60,358 nt of DNA, taken from contig NZ_JAMOQU010000115.1 in NCBI RefSeq assembly GCF_027063845.1, forward strand, positions 1-60,358, in the 5' to 3' direction. Below, piece by piece: positions 1 to 8,315 of this stretch (its first letter is position 1; each line of letters starts with the position of its first letter). The notes under the pieces were generated by a model. It saw only the letters and a program-made list of their open reading frames with translations, was not told where the DNA came from and ran no database searches. The translations under genes and the position numbers were made by a program. This DNA comes from Thermococcus sp. (GTDB lineage: Archaea > Methanobacteriota_B > Thermococci > Thermococcales > Thermococcaceae).

Positions 1-131
1 ACATGACCGCCCTCGAGGAGCGCGCCAAAGAAACCGAAGAGATACTGCAGAAGGTTCAGGAGATGCAGAGGGCGATGCTCGAGCAGACAATGCCCCCAGC
101 TCCGGAGGAAGAGGACAGAGGTTATCTTTGA
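1..131 (+). CDS. C-terminal end of an unidentified acidic coiled-coil protein (partial)
   Basis: An open frame enters from the left edge and ends at TGA 129-131. The visible 42 residues are charged and helical (heptad-like runs of E, K, Q, L and M), followed by a Pro/Glu-rich tail. The ATG at position 3 could be a start, but a gene that begins upstream of the window is more likely. No family can be assigned from so little sequence. A possible hairpin and T-run follow the stop. Confidence 0.45.
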   Translation, partial: MTALEERAKETEEILQKVQEMQRAMLEQTMPPAPEEEDRGYL

Positions 132-135
132 TTCT

Positions 136-158
136 CCCTTTGGAAAGGGCGCTCTTTT
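136..158 (+). terminator. Possible terminator after the partial left-edge gene
   Basis: The inverted repeat CCCTTT/AAAGGG (136-149) is followed by CGCTCTTTT. It lies directly after the stop at 131. Thermococcales mostly end transcription at T-runs, so the hairpin itself may not matter. Confidence 0.35.
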
Positions 159-223
159 AACCCTTTAATTTTGAATGATTCTCAGTGGCTTTGAGGATAT
201 AGCTGAGGTTAAAAAGAAAGTGA

Positions 224-901
224 CTAGACGTCCAGCCTTAACTTAAAGAGCCTCTCCACCTCATCGCGCACGTCGTTCTTTTCACCGCTCAGGATCAGCC
301 TCCCGCTGGCTATCACATACACCCTGTCAACGAGTGGCATCAGAGGCTCCCAGATGTGACTTATTATTAAAAAACTCTTCTCGTCCTTTTCCCGTTTCAG
401 GAGCTTTACAAAGTTCTGCATGCTCTCAAAGTCAAGGTTAGCTAGGGGTTCATCAATCATGATGAGTTCAGGGCTTCCGATAAATGCCTGTGCCACCGCG
501 AGCTTCTTCAGCATTCCGGAGGAGTAGTTCCTCGTTTGTTCATCGAGGAAGTCTAGGCCAAAGAGCTTTCCGACCCTCTCTACTTCCTCCTCGCCATAAC
601 CCTTTGACCTCGCTATGAACTCGAGCCACTCTCTACCAGAAATTAGTGGGGGAAACGAAACTGGGTCGTAGGCAACACCTATTCTCACCTTGACCCTAGT
701 ATCCTTCCAGGGATCCTTTCCAAAGAGCCTGATCCGGCCGGAGGTCGGTCTGTAAACCCCAGCAGAAAGCTTGAAAAAAGTGCTCTTTCCGCCGCCGTTG
801 GGGCCGAGGATCAGGTTTACGCCCTCCGGGATTTCTAAGGTGACGTTGTCAAGGGCCACTATTTTGCCGAACCTCTTGGTAAGGTTTTTGGCCGTTATCA
901 T
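224..901 (-). CDS. ABC transporter ATP-binding protein
   Basis: Cytoplasmic ATPase of about 225 residues for an ABC-2 type exporter. Walker A is GPNGGGKST near residue 35 and Walker B is ELIMIDEPLANLD near 150. The signature motif is divergent (YSSGMLKKL instead of LSGGQ), as in other ABC-2 type exporter ATPases. ATG 901 is chosen because GGAGGTGG precedes it; the GTG nine bases earlier lies inside that ribosome site. It overlaps the small membrane protein upstream by ATGA and is the last gene of a five-gene minus-strand operon (3556 to 224). The permease partner is at 1338-2111. The substrate is unknown. Confidence 0.85.
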   Translation of the reverse strand: MITAKNLTKRFGKIVALDNVTLEIPEGVNLILGPNGGGKSTFFKLSAGVYRPTSGRIRLFGKDPWKDTRVKVRIGVAYDPVSFPPLISGREWLEFIARSKGYGEEEVERVGKLFGLDFLDEQTRNYSSGMLKKLAVAQAFIGSPELIMIDEPLANLDFESMQNFVKLLKREKDEKSFLIISHIWEPLMPLVDRVYVIASGRLILSGEKNDVRDEVERLFKLRLDV

Positions 902-1341
902 GCCCTCCACCTCCAGAGGACCAGCAGAAGCGCCAAAACTGTTATAGATCCATAGAGAACCTTTTGAACTCTAGGCGTTGGATAAACGCCGGTATAATGT
1001 CCAGAAAACGTCAGGGAGCCGTTTATGGCGTAGATCCTATAGCTCCCCTCTCTGGGCAGAACCAAGGGATAGTTCAGGTGCTCGCTGACGTTGTAGGAGA
1101 AAACCCTCTCGCCGGAGAACTCATCAAGGACAACGAGTTCTCCTGCGCCGTTGAAGCTTGAGTTCAGAACCATCCACCCGGGGGAATGGATGGAAACGTA
1201 GCTGAGGGTTTCGCCTGAGCTGGCCATAACGGCGGGCCCAACGAAGCCCCGGCTTTTCTCCGCTGTTATATAAGCTCCCCAGACGGCCAGCAGGGAGAGC
1301 AGGAATGAGAGCGCGAGTACGAACGGGAGCCTCCCTTTCAC
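898..1341 (-). CDS. Small membrane protein of an ABC transporter operon, unknown function
   Basis: 147 residues starting at GTG 1341, which overlaps the permease stop as GTGA and is preceded by GGAGGGATG. The N-terminus is a hydrophobic helix (about residues 6-27). The central region is beta-rich and contains several NxS/T sequons (for example NSS and NVS). A second hydrophobic helix lies near the C-terminus (about 126-143) and ends in WRWRA. This predicts a protein anchored at both ends with an extracytoplasmic domain of about 95 residues. I do not recognise the family. Its place between permease and ATPase suggests an accessory part of the exporter. Confidence 0.7.
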   Translation of the reverse strand: MKGRLPFVLALSFLLSLLAVWGAYITAEKSRGFVGPAVMASSGETLSYVSIHSPGWMVLNSSFNGAGELVVLDEFSGERVFSYNVSEHLNYPLVLPREGSYRIYAINGSLTFSGHYTGVYPTPRVQKVLYGSITVLALLLVLWRWRA

Positions 1342-2111
1342 AGGACATCCCTCCTAACGAAGATAAGGCCAGACACAAGCAGGAGGGCTGCTGGGATTAC
1401 AAGACCCCAGAGAACCCAATTAGTTTCGAACGGTGAAGCCCCGGAGAGCGACCTCGCAAGCATTGAGAGGAAGAAAAACGGCGGCCAGTGAAGGCCGGCA
1501 AAGAACGGGAGGACGAGGAGGAAAAAGGACGCTATAAACGCTAGGAACATGTTCTTCAGCAGGACGGAAAATAGCACCGATATTGAGAGGGAAAAGAGCA
1601 CGAAGTATGTGGCAAATATCAGCAGGTGGAAGTACCGGTCCGTGAAGGTTATCTCCCTTATAACGCCGGTTATATCAGCGTTCGGCACTATGCCCACAAT
1701 CAGAAGCGGAATGTACAGGAGAAGAAGGGATATCAAAAGCACGGAAAGGGTCTTTGCCGCGAACAGCTCACCCTTCGTGAAGGGCAAGGAGTAAACGGAG
1801 AAGGCGTAGCCCTGTTCCCTGTCGTAGCGGAATGCCAGAATCGAGAAAACCGAGATGAGGAGTGCCAGCAGAATCCAGAAGCCCGCTGAAAGCGAGAGGT
1901 ACTCAAAGAGGTGGGCGGCTGTTATACTGTTAAGGGGAGAGCCGTGGGAGTAGAGGGGAGGCTGGGATAAAGAAATGGAAGCAATCTCCCACTGGGGTTT
2001 TAGATAATCAACGCCGAGAAGGTATGTAAGCGAAGGAACACCGAAGAGAAATATGGCAAGCCTTAACGGGTCCCCCATCTCCCAAGACAGGAGAGTTTCC
2101 CATCTTCCCAT
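1338..2111 (-). CDS. ABC-2 type transporter permease
   Basis: 257 residues with about six membrane helices (first near residues 16-34, then clusters at about 70-90, 115-140, 160-185, 190-210 and 230-250). It is the membrane subunit of the exporter whose ATPase lies at 224-901. ATG 2111 is chosen because GAGGTGAGG lies just before it and because it clears the stop of the upstream gene (2117); a longer frame opens upstream at 2183 but would overlap that gene. Permeases of this type move lipids, peptides or drugs outward. Nothing in the protein indicates the cargo. Confidence 0.78.
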   Translation of the reverse strand: MGRWETLLSWEMGDPLRLAIFLFGVPSLTYLLGVDYLKPQWEIASISLSQPPLYSHGSPLNSITAAHLFEYLSLSAGFWILLALLISVFSILAFRYDREQGYAFSVYSLPFTKGELFAAKTLSVLLISLLLLYIPLLIVGIVPNADITGVIREITFTDRYFHLLIFATYFVLFSLSISVLFSVLLKNMFLAFIASFFLLVLPFFAGLHWPPFFFLSMLARSLSGASPFETNWVLWGLVIPAALLLVSGLIFVRRDVL

Positions 2112-2116
2112 ATCCC

Positions 2117-3139
2117 TCACCTCTTCTTCACCAGGAATACCCCCGCGAGGAGCAGTAAGCTCACCACAGCTCCGGTGATCCAAAGATTAGAGACCCTCGG
2201 AGGTACCACCTGTGGCTGGTGGGAATTTTTACCTAAAACGTCTTGAGTTTTTGGAACGCTGACGTCGTAAAGGAGAACCCCAGGGGGAATAGCACGGTTA
2301 ACTTCTTCCCCAGAAACCTGGAAATCCAGACTTTTAAGTGTATTATCTCCGATTGCAATCACATTAATCCCGACTGATGCCCCAAGGTCAGGAGCCACAC
2401 CCATGAATCCAACGGTTAAATCATCCCCTGGATTGAACACGACCACAGCCCTTATGAAAGCAACACTTCCCCCAGGGTCGGTAAAATTCGCGGGTTCGCT
2501 TCTTAAAAAAATGTTGGGCCCAGTAAAGTTGCGGTAATAGGCTGCATAAGTCGTAGAATTCAAAATTTTAACCTTATCAAATGTTAAGCGTTTCCCATCC
2601 AGAACTACATAGCTTGTTTTGGAAATCGGATAGAGCCCAAAGAGGAGCGTATGTCCGTAAGGACGCCCACTCATTGAATAGACGACTCCACTGGCCAGGT
2701 GTACCTTATAAACACCGTGCAAGATAAGTTTCGTTCCGTAATCAGCCCATACAAGTGAGATGTTTTCCCGTGGGGAGTAGATAGTCGTGTTGATTGGTTT
2801 TGGAAGCCCTGGGGTGCAGTTCGCTGGGTAATACGCATCAACATCCGAGTAGGGCCACCTGAGGGACTTATCCCCATAAAGTGTGACCGTCACATTGATT
2901 GTCGCCCAGTCGTTGGAAACATCAACCACCTTAAACACGACGCGTACACTCTGGAAACCGAGATTAACAGTGCAATTACCATTCTGGTAGTAAGCTATTC
3001 CACCATGGGCATTGGATGTTGTACCGTTGGCAAAGTACACCAGTTGAGAACCCGGTTTGAGCCAGTAGGGCGTTCCTGAAATGAATTCAACAGAGGAAAA
3101 AAGCAAAAGGAACAAGAGCAAAGCAGCCTTTGTTTTCAT
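2117..3139 (-). CDS. Secreted, C-terminally membrane-anchored protein, unknown function
   Basis: 340 residues. A clear signal peptide (basic MKTK, then a Leu/Phe-rich core to about residue 22) is followed by a large extracytoplasmic beta-rich domain with many NxS/T sequons and two Cys. A C-terminal helix (about 318-335) ends in VKKR, the positive-inside signal of a tail anchor. I do not recognise the fold. It lies between the small secreted protein (3155-3556) and the ABC permease, so it may capture or handle the exported substrate at the cell surface. Confidence 0.72.
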   Translation of the reverse strand: MKTKAALLLFLLLFSSVEFISGTPYWLKPGSQLVYFANGTTSNAHGGIAYYQNGNCTVNLGFQSVRVVFKVVDVSNDWATINVTVTLYGDKSLRWPYSDVDAYYPANCTPGLPKPINTTIYSPRENISLVWADYGTKLILHGVYKVHLASGVVYSMSGRPYGHTLLFGLYPISKTSYVVLDGKRLTFDKVKILNSTTYAAYYRNFTGPNIFLRSEPANFTDPGGSVAFIRAVVVFNPGDDLTVGFMGVAPDLGASVGINVIAIGDNTLKSLDFQVSGEEVNRAIPPGVLLYDVSVPKTQDVLGKNSHQPQVVPPRVSNLWITGAVVSLLLLAGVFLVKKR

Positions 3140-3154
3140 GTCTCTACCTCCATT

Positions 3155-3556
3155 TCAGACGCTACCTTGAGGAAAGCCCACTGAGGCAGTCACTCTCATC
3201 ACAGCCCCAAATACGCTGAAGTACGTCTCCGTTTGGACGGTATACAGGTCATTCCTTGGAATAACCATAATTAGATCGGCCTGTCCAAAGACCCAGCCTC
3301 TGTTCTGAGCGTCGTGCCAGTACGTAGGATAACATGTGTGAAAATACGCTGAAGCGAAGGCCCCTCCCCCGCCAAGAAGCGAAAGCGACTTGGTCTCAAT
3401 GTCCTCCCCGTACCACTCGCATGCGGAGATTTGCTTCCAGTGAACGCCCATCGGTTGAGGAGTCGGGGACACAGTCGCCGCATTCACGAGGCCACTTAAG
3501 AGTCCTGTTGTTGCAAACAGCCCCAGCAGAGCTAACAACAACCTCCCGTACTTCAT
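3155..3556 (-). CDS. Small secreted protein, first gene of the ABC exporter operon
   Basis: 133 residues starting at ATG 3556 behind a GGGGGGG stretch. A signal peptide (MKYGRLLLALLGLFATTGLL to about residue 26) precedes a mature part of about 107 residues with two Cys (near residues 47 and 72), a glycine run (GGGGAF) and aromatic C-terminal segments. A longer frame begins at 3649, but its extra N-terminus would hide the signal peptide. It is the promoter-proximal gene. Its small size, secretion signal and linkage to an exporter resemble a secreted peptide/export module, but I cannot name a family. Confidence 0.65.
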   Translation of the reverse strand: MKYGRLLLALLGLFATTGLLSGLVNAATVSPTPQPMGVHWKQISACEWYGEDIETKSLSLLGGGGAFASAYFHTCYPTYWHDAQNRGWVFGQADLIMVIPRNDLYTVQTETYFSVFGAVMRVTASVGFPQGSV

Positions 3557-3608
3557 TGTCCCCCCCCAGATGCTATCTGGAAGGGCATAACACACTAAGA
3601 ACTGAAAG

Positions 3609-3622
3609 TATTTAAAATTTTC
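3609..3622 (-). promoter_or_regulatory. Promoter of the ABC exporter operon
   Basis: Read on the minus strand the stretch is GGAAAATTTTAAATAC, a BRE-like purine run followed by a TATA box. The expected transcription start, about 25 bases downstream, falls near 3588. This leaves a leader of about 30 bases before ATG 3556. Confidence 0.5.
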
Positions 3623-3679
3623 CATTCGGCCATGTCGATTTGTTGACATTGAAAGAAAATTAATAATGCAAAAGAGAAA

Positions 3680-5050
3680 TCAGCTTCTAAGAACCCCCTC
3701 CAGCAACTTCAACCCGAGCTCGAGGTACTCTTTAGCCTTCTCCTCGCTCTTGGCCTCGCTGAAGACCCTTATTATCGGCTCGGTTCCGCTCGCCCTCACG
3801 AGAACCCAGCCGTCTGGGAAGAGTATCTTCGTCCCGTCGGTGGTGTCTATCTCGTAGCCCTTAGCCTTGGCGAGCTCGGCAACCTTGGCAACTATCGCCT
3901 TCCTGTCGCCCTCGACGTGCCTCTTCGTCTTGAACTGGTAGTACTTCGGGAGCTCGTCTATCAGCTCGCTGAACTTCTTTCCGCTCTTCGCGAAAATCTC
4001 GACTATCTTTGCCACGGTCATTGCTCCGTCCCTTCCGAGGACGAAGTCCGGGAAGATGACGCCACCGTTCTCCTCGCCACCGATGGTTCCGTTGTGCTCG
4101 AGGAGCGCGCGGGCAACGATTAAATCTCCAACCTTCGTGCGCATAACCTTCGCGTTGTTCCTCTTCGCAATGTCATCGAGCAGGTTCGAGGTCGCTATCG
4201 TGGTCACGAGCAGTCCACCGCCGTTTTCCCTGAGAACCGCGTCGGCAACGAGGGCAAAGGTCTTGTCGCCCTGAATGAAGCGTCCGTTCTCGTCTATGAA
4301 AACTGCCCTGTCAGCGTCGCCGTCCTGGGCAACGCCGAAGTCGGCACCGAGGGCCTTAACAATCTTCATGAAGTCCTTGAGGTTTTCCTCGTTCGGCTCT
4401 GGGTTTCTGGCCGGGAAGTGGCCGTCCGGATGGGCGTTGACGCTGACGACTTTACAGCCGAGCTCCCTGAGCAAGTAGGGCAGAGTCAGACTACCAGCGC
4501 CGTTTGATGTGTCAACGACGACGAACGGTTTTCTCTTCTTAATGGCTTTAATATCCACCCTGCTCTTTATCGCCTCGATGTAGGGCTTGATGATGTCCTC
4601 TTCGCGAACCTCACCGATTTCGTCCCACTTCGCCCTATCGAAGTTCTCCTTAAAGAAGACCTCCTCAACGACCGCTTCGCGCTCCTTCTTGAGGCCCATT
4701 CCGTTCGGTTCGAGGAGCTTTATGCCGTTGTACTCGGGCGGGTTGTGGGAAGCAGTTATAACCGCCCCGCCGTCGGCTTTGAAGTGGTTGGTGGCCCACT
4801 GTATTGCAGGGGTCGGCGCGATTCCAACGTCGATGACGTCACAGCCGACGCTGAGGAGTCCGCTGATGAGGGCGTTCTTCAGCATCTCACCGCTCACCCT
4901 CGTGTCCCTGCCGACGACAACCACTGGTTTTTCCCTTCCCTCGCGCTTGAGCATCGTTCCAAAGGCCATTCCCATCTTGAGCGCGAACTCGGGCGTTATC
5001 TTCTCGTTGGCTATCCCGCGGACGCCGAAGGTTCCGAACAGCTTTCCCAT
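3680..5050 (-). CDS. Phosphomannomutase/phosphoglucomutase family enzyme
   Basis: 456-residue alpha-D-phosphohexomutase. The phosphoserine loop TASHNP has its serine at residue 101, the Mg site is DGDADR (about 242-247), the sugar-binding loop is GGEENGG, and the phosphate-binding loop RASGTEPIIR is near the C-terminus. It closely resembles the Pyrococcus enzyme annotated as phosphomannomutase/phosphoglucomutase. It interconverts hexose (or hexosamine) 6-phosphate and 1-phosphate, feeding the mannose-1-phosphate guanylyltransferase in the same cluster. ATG 5050 is preferred because the GTG at 5059 lies inside the GAGGTGG ribosome site. Substrate preference among mannose, glucose and glucosamine phosphates cannot be read from sequence. 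Confidence 0.9.
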   Translation of the reverse strand: MGKLFGTFGVRGIANEKITPEFALKMGMAFGTMLKREGREKPVVVVGRDTRVSGEMLKNALISGLLSVGCDVIDVGIAPTPAIQWATNHFKADGGAVITASHNPPEYNGIKLLEPNGMGLKKEREAVVEEVFFKENFDRAKWDEIGEVREEDIIKPYIEAIKSRVDIKAIKKRKPFVVVDTSNGAGSLTLPYLLRELGCKVVSVNAHPDGHFPARNPEPNEENLKDFMKIVKALGADFGVAQDGDADRAVFIDENGRFIQGDKTFALVADAVLRENGGGLLVTTIATSNLLDDIAKRNNAKVMRTKVGDLIVARALLEHNGTIGGEENGGVIFPDFVLGRDGAMTVAKIVEIFAKSGKKFSELIDELPKYYQFKTKRHVEGDRKAIVAKVAELAKAKGYEIDTTDGTKILFPDGWVLVRASGTEPIIRVFSEAKSEEKAKEYLELGLKLLEGVLRS

Positions 5051-5061
5051 TACAACCACCT

Positions 5062-7425
5062 CTAGTCTATTCTCATGCCCACTACTTTAAGGGATTTTAT
5101 TTCGTTCCGTTCCATAGATTCCACCAGACCTTTAAACATTGAATAGCAGACGTTAATAGCGCCGAGGTTTGGACAGGATAAATCCGATTTGCTCTCAAGG
5201 AGTTCTAGTGTCCGTTCAATCGGAAACGAAACTATGTAAAATGTTGGATCATCGTCTAGTAATTCTGTACTCATGGATCCACCCTCGACAGTTGAGAGAA
5301 GTTTGGGAAGCACAAGTGCCCCTATGATGGTCGAGATAGCTCCAGGATGGCCCGCACCACTAAGGGTCCAGAAATCAAGTGTAACGTCTTCCACTGGCAG
5401 GCCCCTTTTTCTGAGTACATCCTTTATTTTCATGACGAGTCTGTGTAAGGGACTGTACGGGAAATACATAAAGGAAAAAGGTACCATTCCAACAAGGAAG
5501 CAGTTATTTTCAGTTTCCCTGCCACATGCAAATCCCAAAACGATTCTTCCAGTGGCTGTATCGTAGCCGTTTGTTGAAAACTGGAGGGGTCCAACACTTT
5601 TCAGTGTTAAACCCTGTTTGTGACCTCCCGAGGAAAAATCAAGGGCATCGAAAGGATTTGAAAGATCATAGAGCCCCCTGGCTTTTCCCGACCACCTGTT
5701 GTGGGCTATCGCGTAGTGGATTATTGGGTTTGACTGAATAGACCCAAGGGCAACAACGGCAATCTTAAAGTTCCTCCGTTTTCTATTTTTCGAACTGTCT
5801 TTAACCTTAAAGTAGACATCGAGAACTTTTTCAAAGGCCCTGATTGAGATTAGTGGAACAAGAAGGGGCAAAGGATATTCCACTGATCCTTTGGGAAGCA
5901 CTTCATTGTAGCCCCTTATATGAAGAACGACGTCCGGGTTGCTCTCAGATTTCTCGCAAAAATCTGGATGACATACAGTATAAAACAAAGCCTCTTTCAG
6001 TCCGGACTCCTGGAGGTCCATAAGAAACTCTTTAACGGTTCTGAATGGGCTCTCCCTGCAACTAAACTCCTGCATTACTGAATCATCATTTACATCAAAC
6101 GTTACATCAACCAAAAGCTTTTCTTTTCCCAGCTTTTTTCGGATTTCGTCCAGTATAGATGCCAGAATTGCAGGGGAATACCCAACCATTCCCGAACCAA
6201 AGACCTTCTTAAAAACATCTTTAACATTCACATTTCCTCCCCTGACTTCAATTCCAAGTTTGAGAGCATAGGGAAACGTTCCAAGAGCGCCATAGGAACT
6301 TCCAGTCTTCGTTGTGATTGAAGCACTGGAGGACTTTTCCGGCAGTAAAATCGGAGGTACGAGGTTCATAATACCGCCGAGAGAATCATAGCTCTCAATT
6401 ATCGAGACACATCTACTGGAGTGTCCTTTGAAGTTGTATATATTGCTGTCCGGATAGGGAACGTTTCCGGTTAGTCCAAGGCTGGCTATCATCGCCGCAA
6501 CTCTATCAGTCGAGAGGCTCCTAAAATAGGCGTTCTTCGGAACTGCTCTGGGTTTATAACCAGAGACAACCCGTTCAATAGAGTCAACAATGGCAAAACT
6601 TCTGGGTATATCCCCATATTCAAAACCTGTAAGAAATATAACAATGTCGTATTCCTCCAAAGGATACTGTCCAAATCTCTCAATTCCCAGCTCATAGGAT
6701 TTCACTAAGAAGCTTATAGAACTTCCTAGAACTCCAGCGGCACCAAGTATGAGGGCAGAATACAGCCATGATGAATTCACATTTCCCAAGGCCGGACTGG
6801 AATACAAAACGTCAATTAAGAAAATAACCAGTATAAGAAGTGCGGATATTAGAAATACCCCGTTGCTTATTCTCCTTATCCGTCTAAAACTTTGAGAAAG
6901 GTTAACTACGTGTTCGATCTCCTCCGGCAATTCACGGGGAAGAACTAAATGTGTATGTGAAACCTCCACAAAAAGCTCGTACATTAGGTACAGGAACATT
7001 AAGAACAGATACAGCTCGAAGACTAAAAGAAAGAATAAGAGGTAATCCCTTGGATAATCAGAATAACCCACAACAAAGGAGCTTCCCAATAGAATCACAC
7101 TCAAAATAAGGACAAGCTTCAGAAGGTCTTCGAAATTCATGATTGAAGAAACAATCCTATTAAAGCTTCTTCTCCCCAGCAGGAGGGAATAGAAAACGCC
7201 GTAAAGTCTAGAAGACATGAGAAGTACAGGAACAACAGAGGATAAAACGGCAAAGAGAGACAGAGAAGATGACATCTCACCTAGCATCTCAAGAGTTAGC
7301 TTAACGGGGGAGGGCTCAAGTGCAAAAACCGCCATGATAATTCCTAATACTCCAATAAGAACGTTTCTAAAGGTATCGTCTATCAAGGTAAAGAGCTCAA
7401 AGCTTTTCTCGAATTCAATCTCCAT
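5062..7425 (-). CDS. Large membrane protein of unknown function (787 aa)
   Basis: The N-terminal part (about residues 1-250) has roughly six hydrophobic helices. The remaining 530 residues look like a soluble mixed domain with scattered Cys, conserved-looking stretches such as TLSGAGHPGAI and RIVLGFACGRE, and no motif I can assign. The ATG lies three bases beyond the EamA gene stop, behind GGGGATGAGG, so the two are probably co-transcribed. The base composition looks more AT-rich than the phosphomutase next door. It sits where Thermococcus phosphomutase and mannose-1-P guanylyltransferase genes are usually adjacent, so it looks like an insertion into a conserved operon. Confidence 0.75.
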   Translation of the reverse strand: MEIEFEKSFELFTLIDDTFRNVLIGVLGIIMAVFALEPSPVKLTLEMLGEMSSSLSLFAVLSSVVPVLLMSSRLYGVFYSLLLGRRSFNRIVSSIMNFEDLLKLVLILSVILLGSSFVVGYSDYPRDYLLFFLLVFELYLFLMFLYLMYELFVEVSHTHLVLPRELPEEIEHVVNLSQSFRRIRRISNGVFLISALLILVIFLIDVLYSSPALGNVNSSWLYSALILGAAGVLGSSISFLVKSYELGIERFGQYPLEEYDIVIFLTGFEYGDIPRSFAIVDSIERVVSGYKPRAVPKNAYFRSLSTDRVAAMIASLGLTGNVPYPDSNIYNFKGHSSRCVSIIESYDSLGGIMNLVPPILLPEKSSSASITTKTGSSYGALGTFPYALKLGIEVRGGNVNVKDVFKKVFGSGMVGYSPAILASILDEIRKKLGKEKLLVDVTFDVNDDSVMQEFSCRESPFRTVKEFLMDLQESGLKEALFYTVCHPDFCEKSESNPDVVLHIRGYNEVLPKGSVEYPLPLLVPLISIRAFEKVLDVYFKVKDSSKNRKRRNFKIAVVALGSIQSNPIIHYAIAHNRWSGKARGLYDLSNPFDALDFSSGGHKQGLTLKSVGPLQFSTNGYDTATGRIVLGFACGRETENNCFLVGMVPFSFMYFPYSPLHRLVMKIKDVLRKRGLPVEDVTLDFWTLSGAGHPGAISTIIGALVLPKLLSTVEGGSMSTELLDDDPTFYIVSFPIERTLELLESKSDLSCPNLGAINVCYSMFKGLVESMERNEIKSLKVVGMRID

Positions 7426-7428
7426 TCC

Positions 7429-8313
7429 TCATCCCCCCATAACCACCAGCATATTTGCAATCACAACCCCAAATACGGCTATTGACTTCCGGATTGTTAT
7501 AGTTTCTTGTGATGATCTGACTATAAAACCTATGAGCAGTATTAAAACGGGATACGATAAAATGACTACGGTAACTTGAGTTGCCCCTCCAAAGTCGAGG
7601 GCGATAAACCTCATAATGTGGGCCATAGAAAGGAATGAACCTCCCCAGAGTACTGGATCCAGGAGGGAAGAAGGAAACTTTGGTAGGGCAATATCAAAAC
7701 CCTTGCTCATTCGATACAGATGAAGCGACACAACGGCAACTGCCTGACCTATAAACACCCCGAGAAGGGGAAAAGCCCTGACGCTGGTAAGTGACACGTA
7801 TCTTAGAATAATTGCCGTCAAAGCGGCAATGGCGCCAGCCAGCATTCCGAGGATCAATGCTTTTCCGGAATGAAGGGAATATTTTCCTTCACCGTGCAAT
7901 AGAATCATAGAAACGGCCGCTATTAAAGCACCTGCAATAATCGGTGCTGTCAGTTTTTCTCGAATGATTAAACCCGCCAAAAAAGCTGTCAATATTGGTT
8001 CTGAAGCCGATGATGCAGTAGAAGCAAGTGAAGCTCCTCCAAGTTCAACCGCCCGGAAGTAGAGTACACGGGCCAGAAAGAACTGGAGGAATCCTGAGAT
8101 CGAGTACAAAAACACTTGACGAGGGGTTGGAGTGATATCACTCACGAGCAGTTCCCATAGTGCAGGGGGAACCATAACTAGGAGTCCCCAAAACATCATC
8201 CCGGCCATGACATCCCAGAAATCCCTTCCCCTCACGAATTGAAGACGGATAATAATGTTTCCAAGGGCAAGAAAAAGTGCTGAAAAAGCCGAAAAGACAA
8301 ACCAGGGATCCAC
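7429..8313 (-). CDS. EamA/DMT-family membrane transporter
   Basis: 294 residues with about ten hydrophobic helices in two repeated halves, the layout of the drug/metabolite transporter superfamily. Helix signatures include LGNIIIRLQF near the start and RVLYFRAVELGGASLASTAS at the end of the first half, where EamA proteins carry a conserved stretch. The start is GTG 8313, two bases after the guanylyltransferase stop and preceded by GGGGGAGG. The substrate is unknown. Cotranscription with GDP-mannose genes and the 787-aa membrane protein hints at a role in envelope or glycan precursor handling, which is only inference. Confidence 0.82.
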   Translation of the reverse strand: MDPWFVFSAFSALFLALGNIIIRLQFVRGRDFWDVMAGMMFWGLLVMVPPALWELLVSDITPTPRQVFLYSISGFLQFFLARVLYFRAVELGGASLASTASSASEPILTAFLAGLIIREKLTAPIIAGALIAAVSMILLHGEGKYSLHSGKALILGMLAGAIAALTAIILRYVSLTSVRAFPLLGVFIGQAVAVVSLHLYRMSKGFDIALPKFPSSLLDPVLWGGSFLSMAHIMRFIALDFGGATQVTVVILSYPVLILLIGFIVRSSQETITIRKSIAVFGVVIANMLVVMGG

Positions 8314-8315
8314 CT

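Noticed and set aside
5057..5059. GTG start for the phosphomutase
   Set aside because: The GTG forms part of the GAGGTGG ribosome site; ATG 5050 at the proper spacing gives the conserved MGKLFGTFGVRG start. The same reasoning removed the GTG starts of the guanylyltransferase, pgi, cooF, HycD-like and several other genes.
8133..8142. GTGATATCAC palindrome resembling a TGM half-pair
   Set aside because: It lies inside the EamA coding sequence and lacks the five-base spacer of the TGM consensus.
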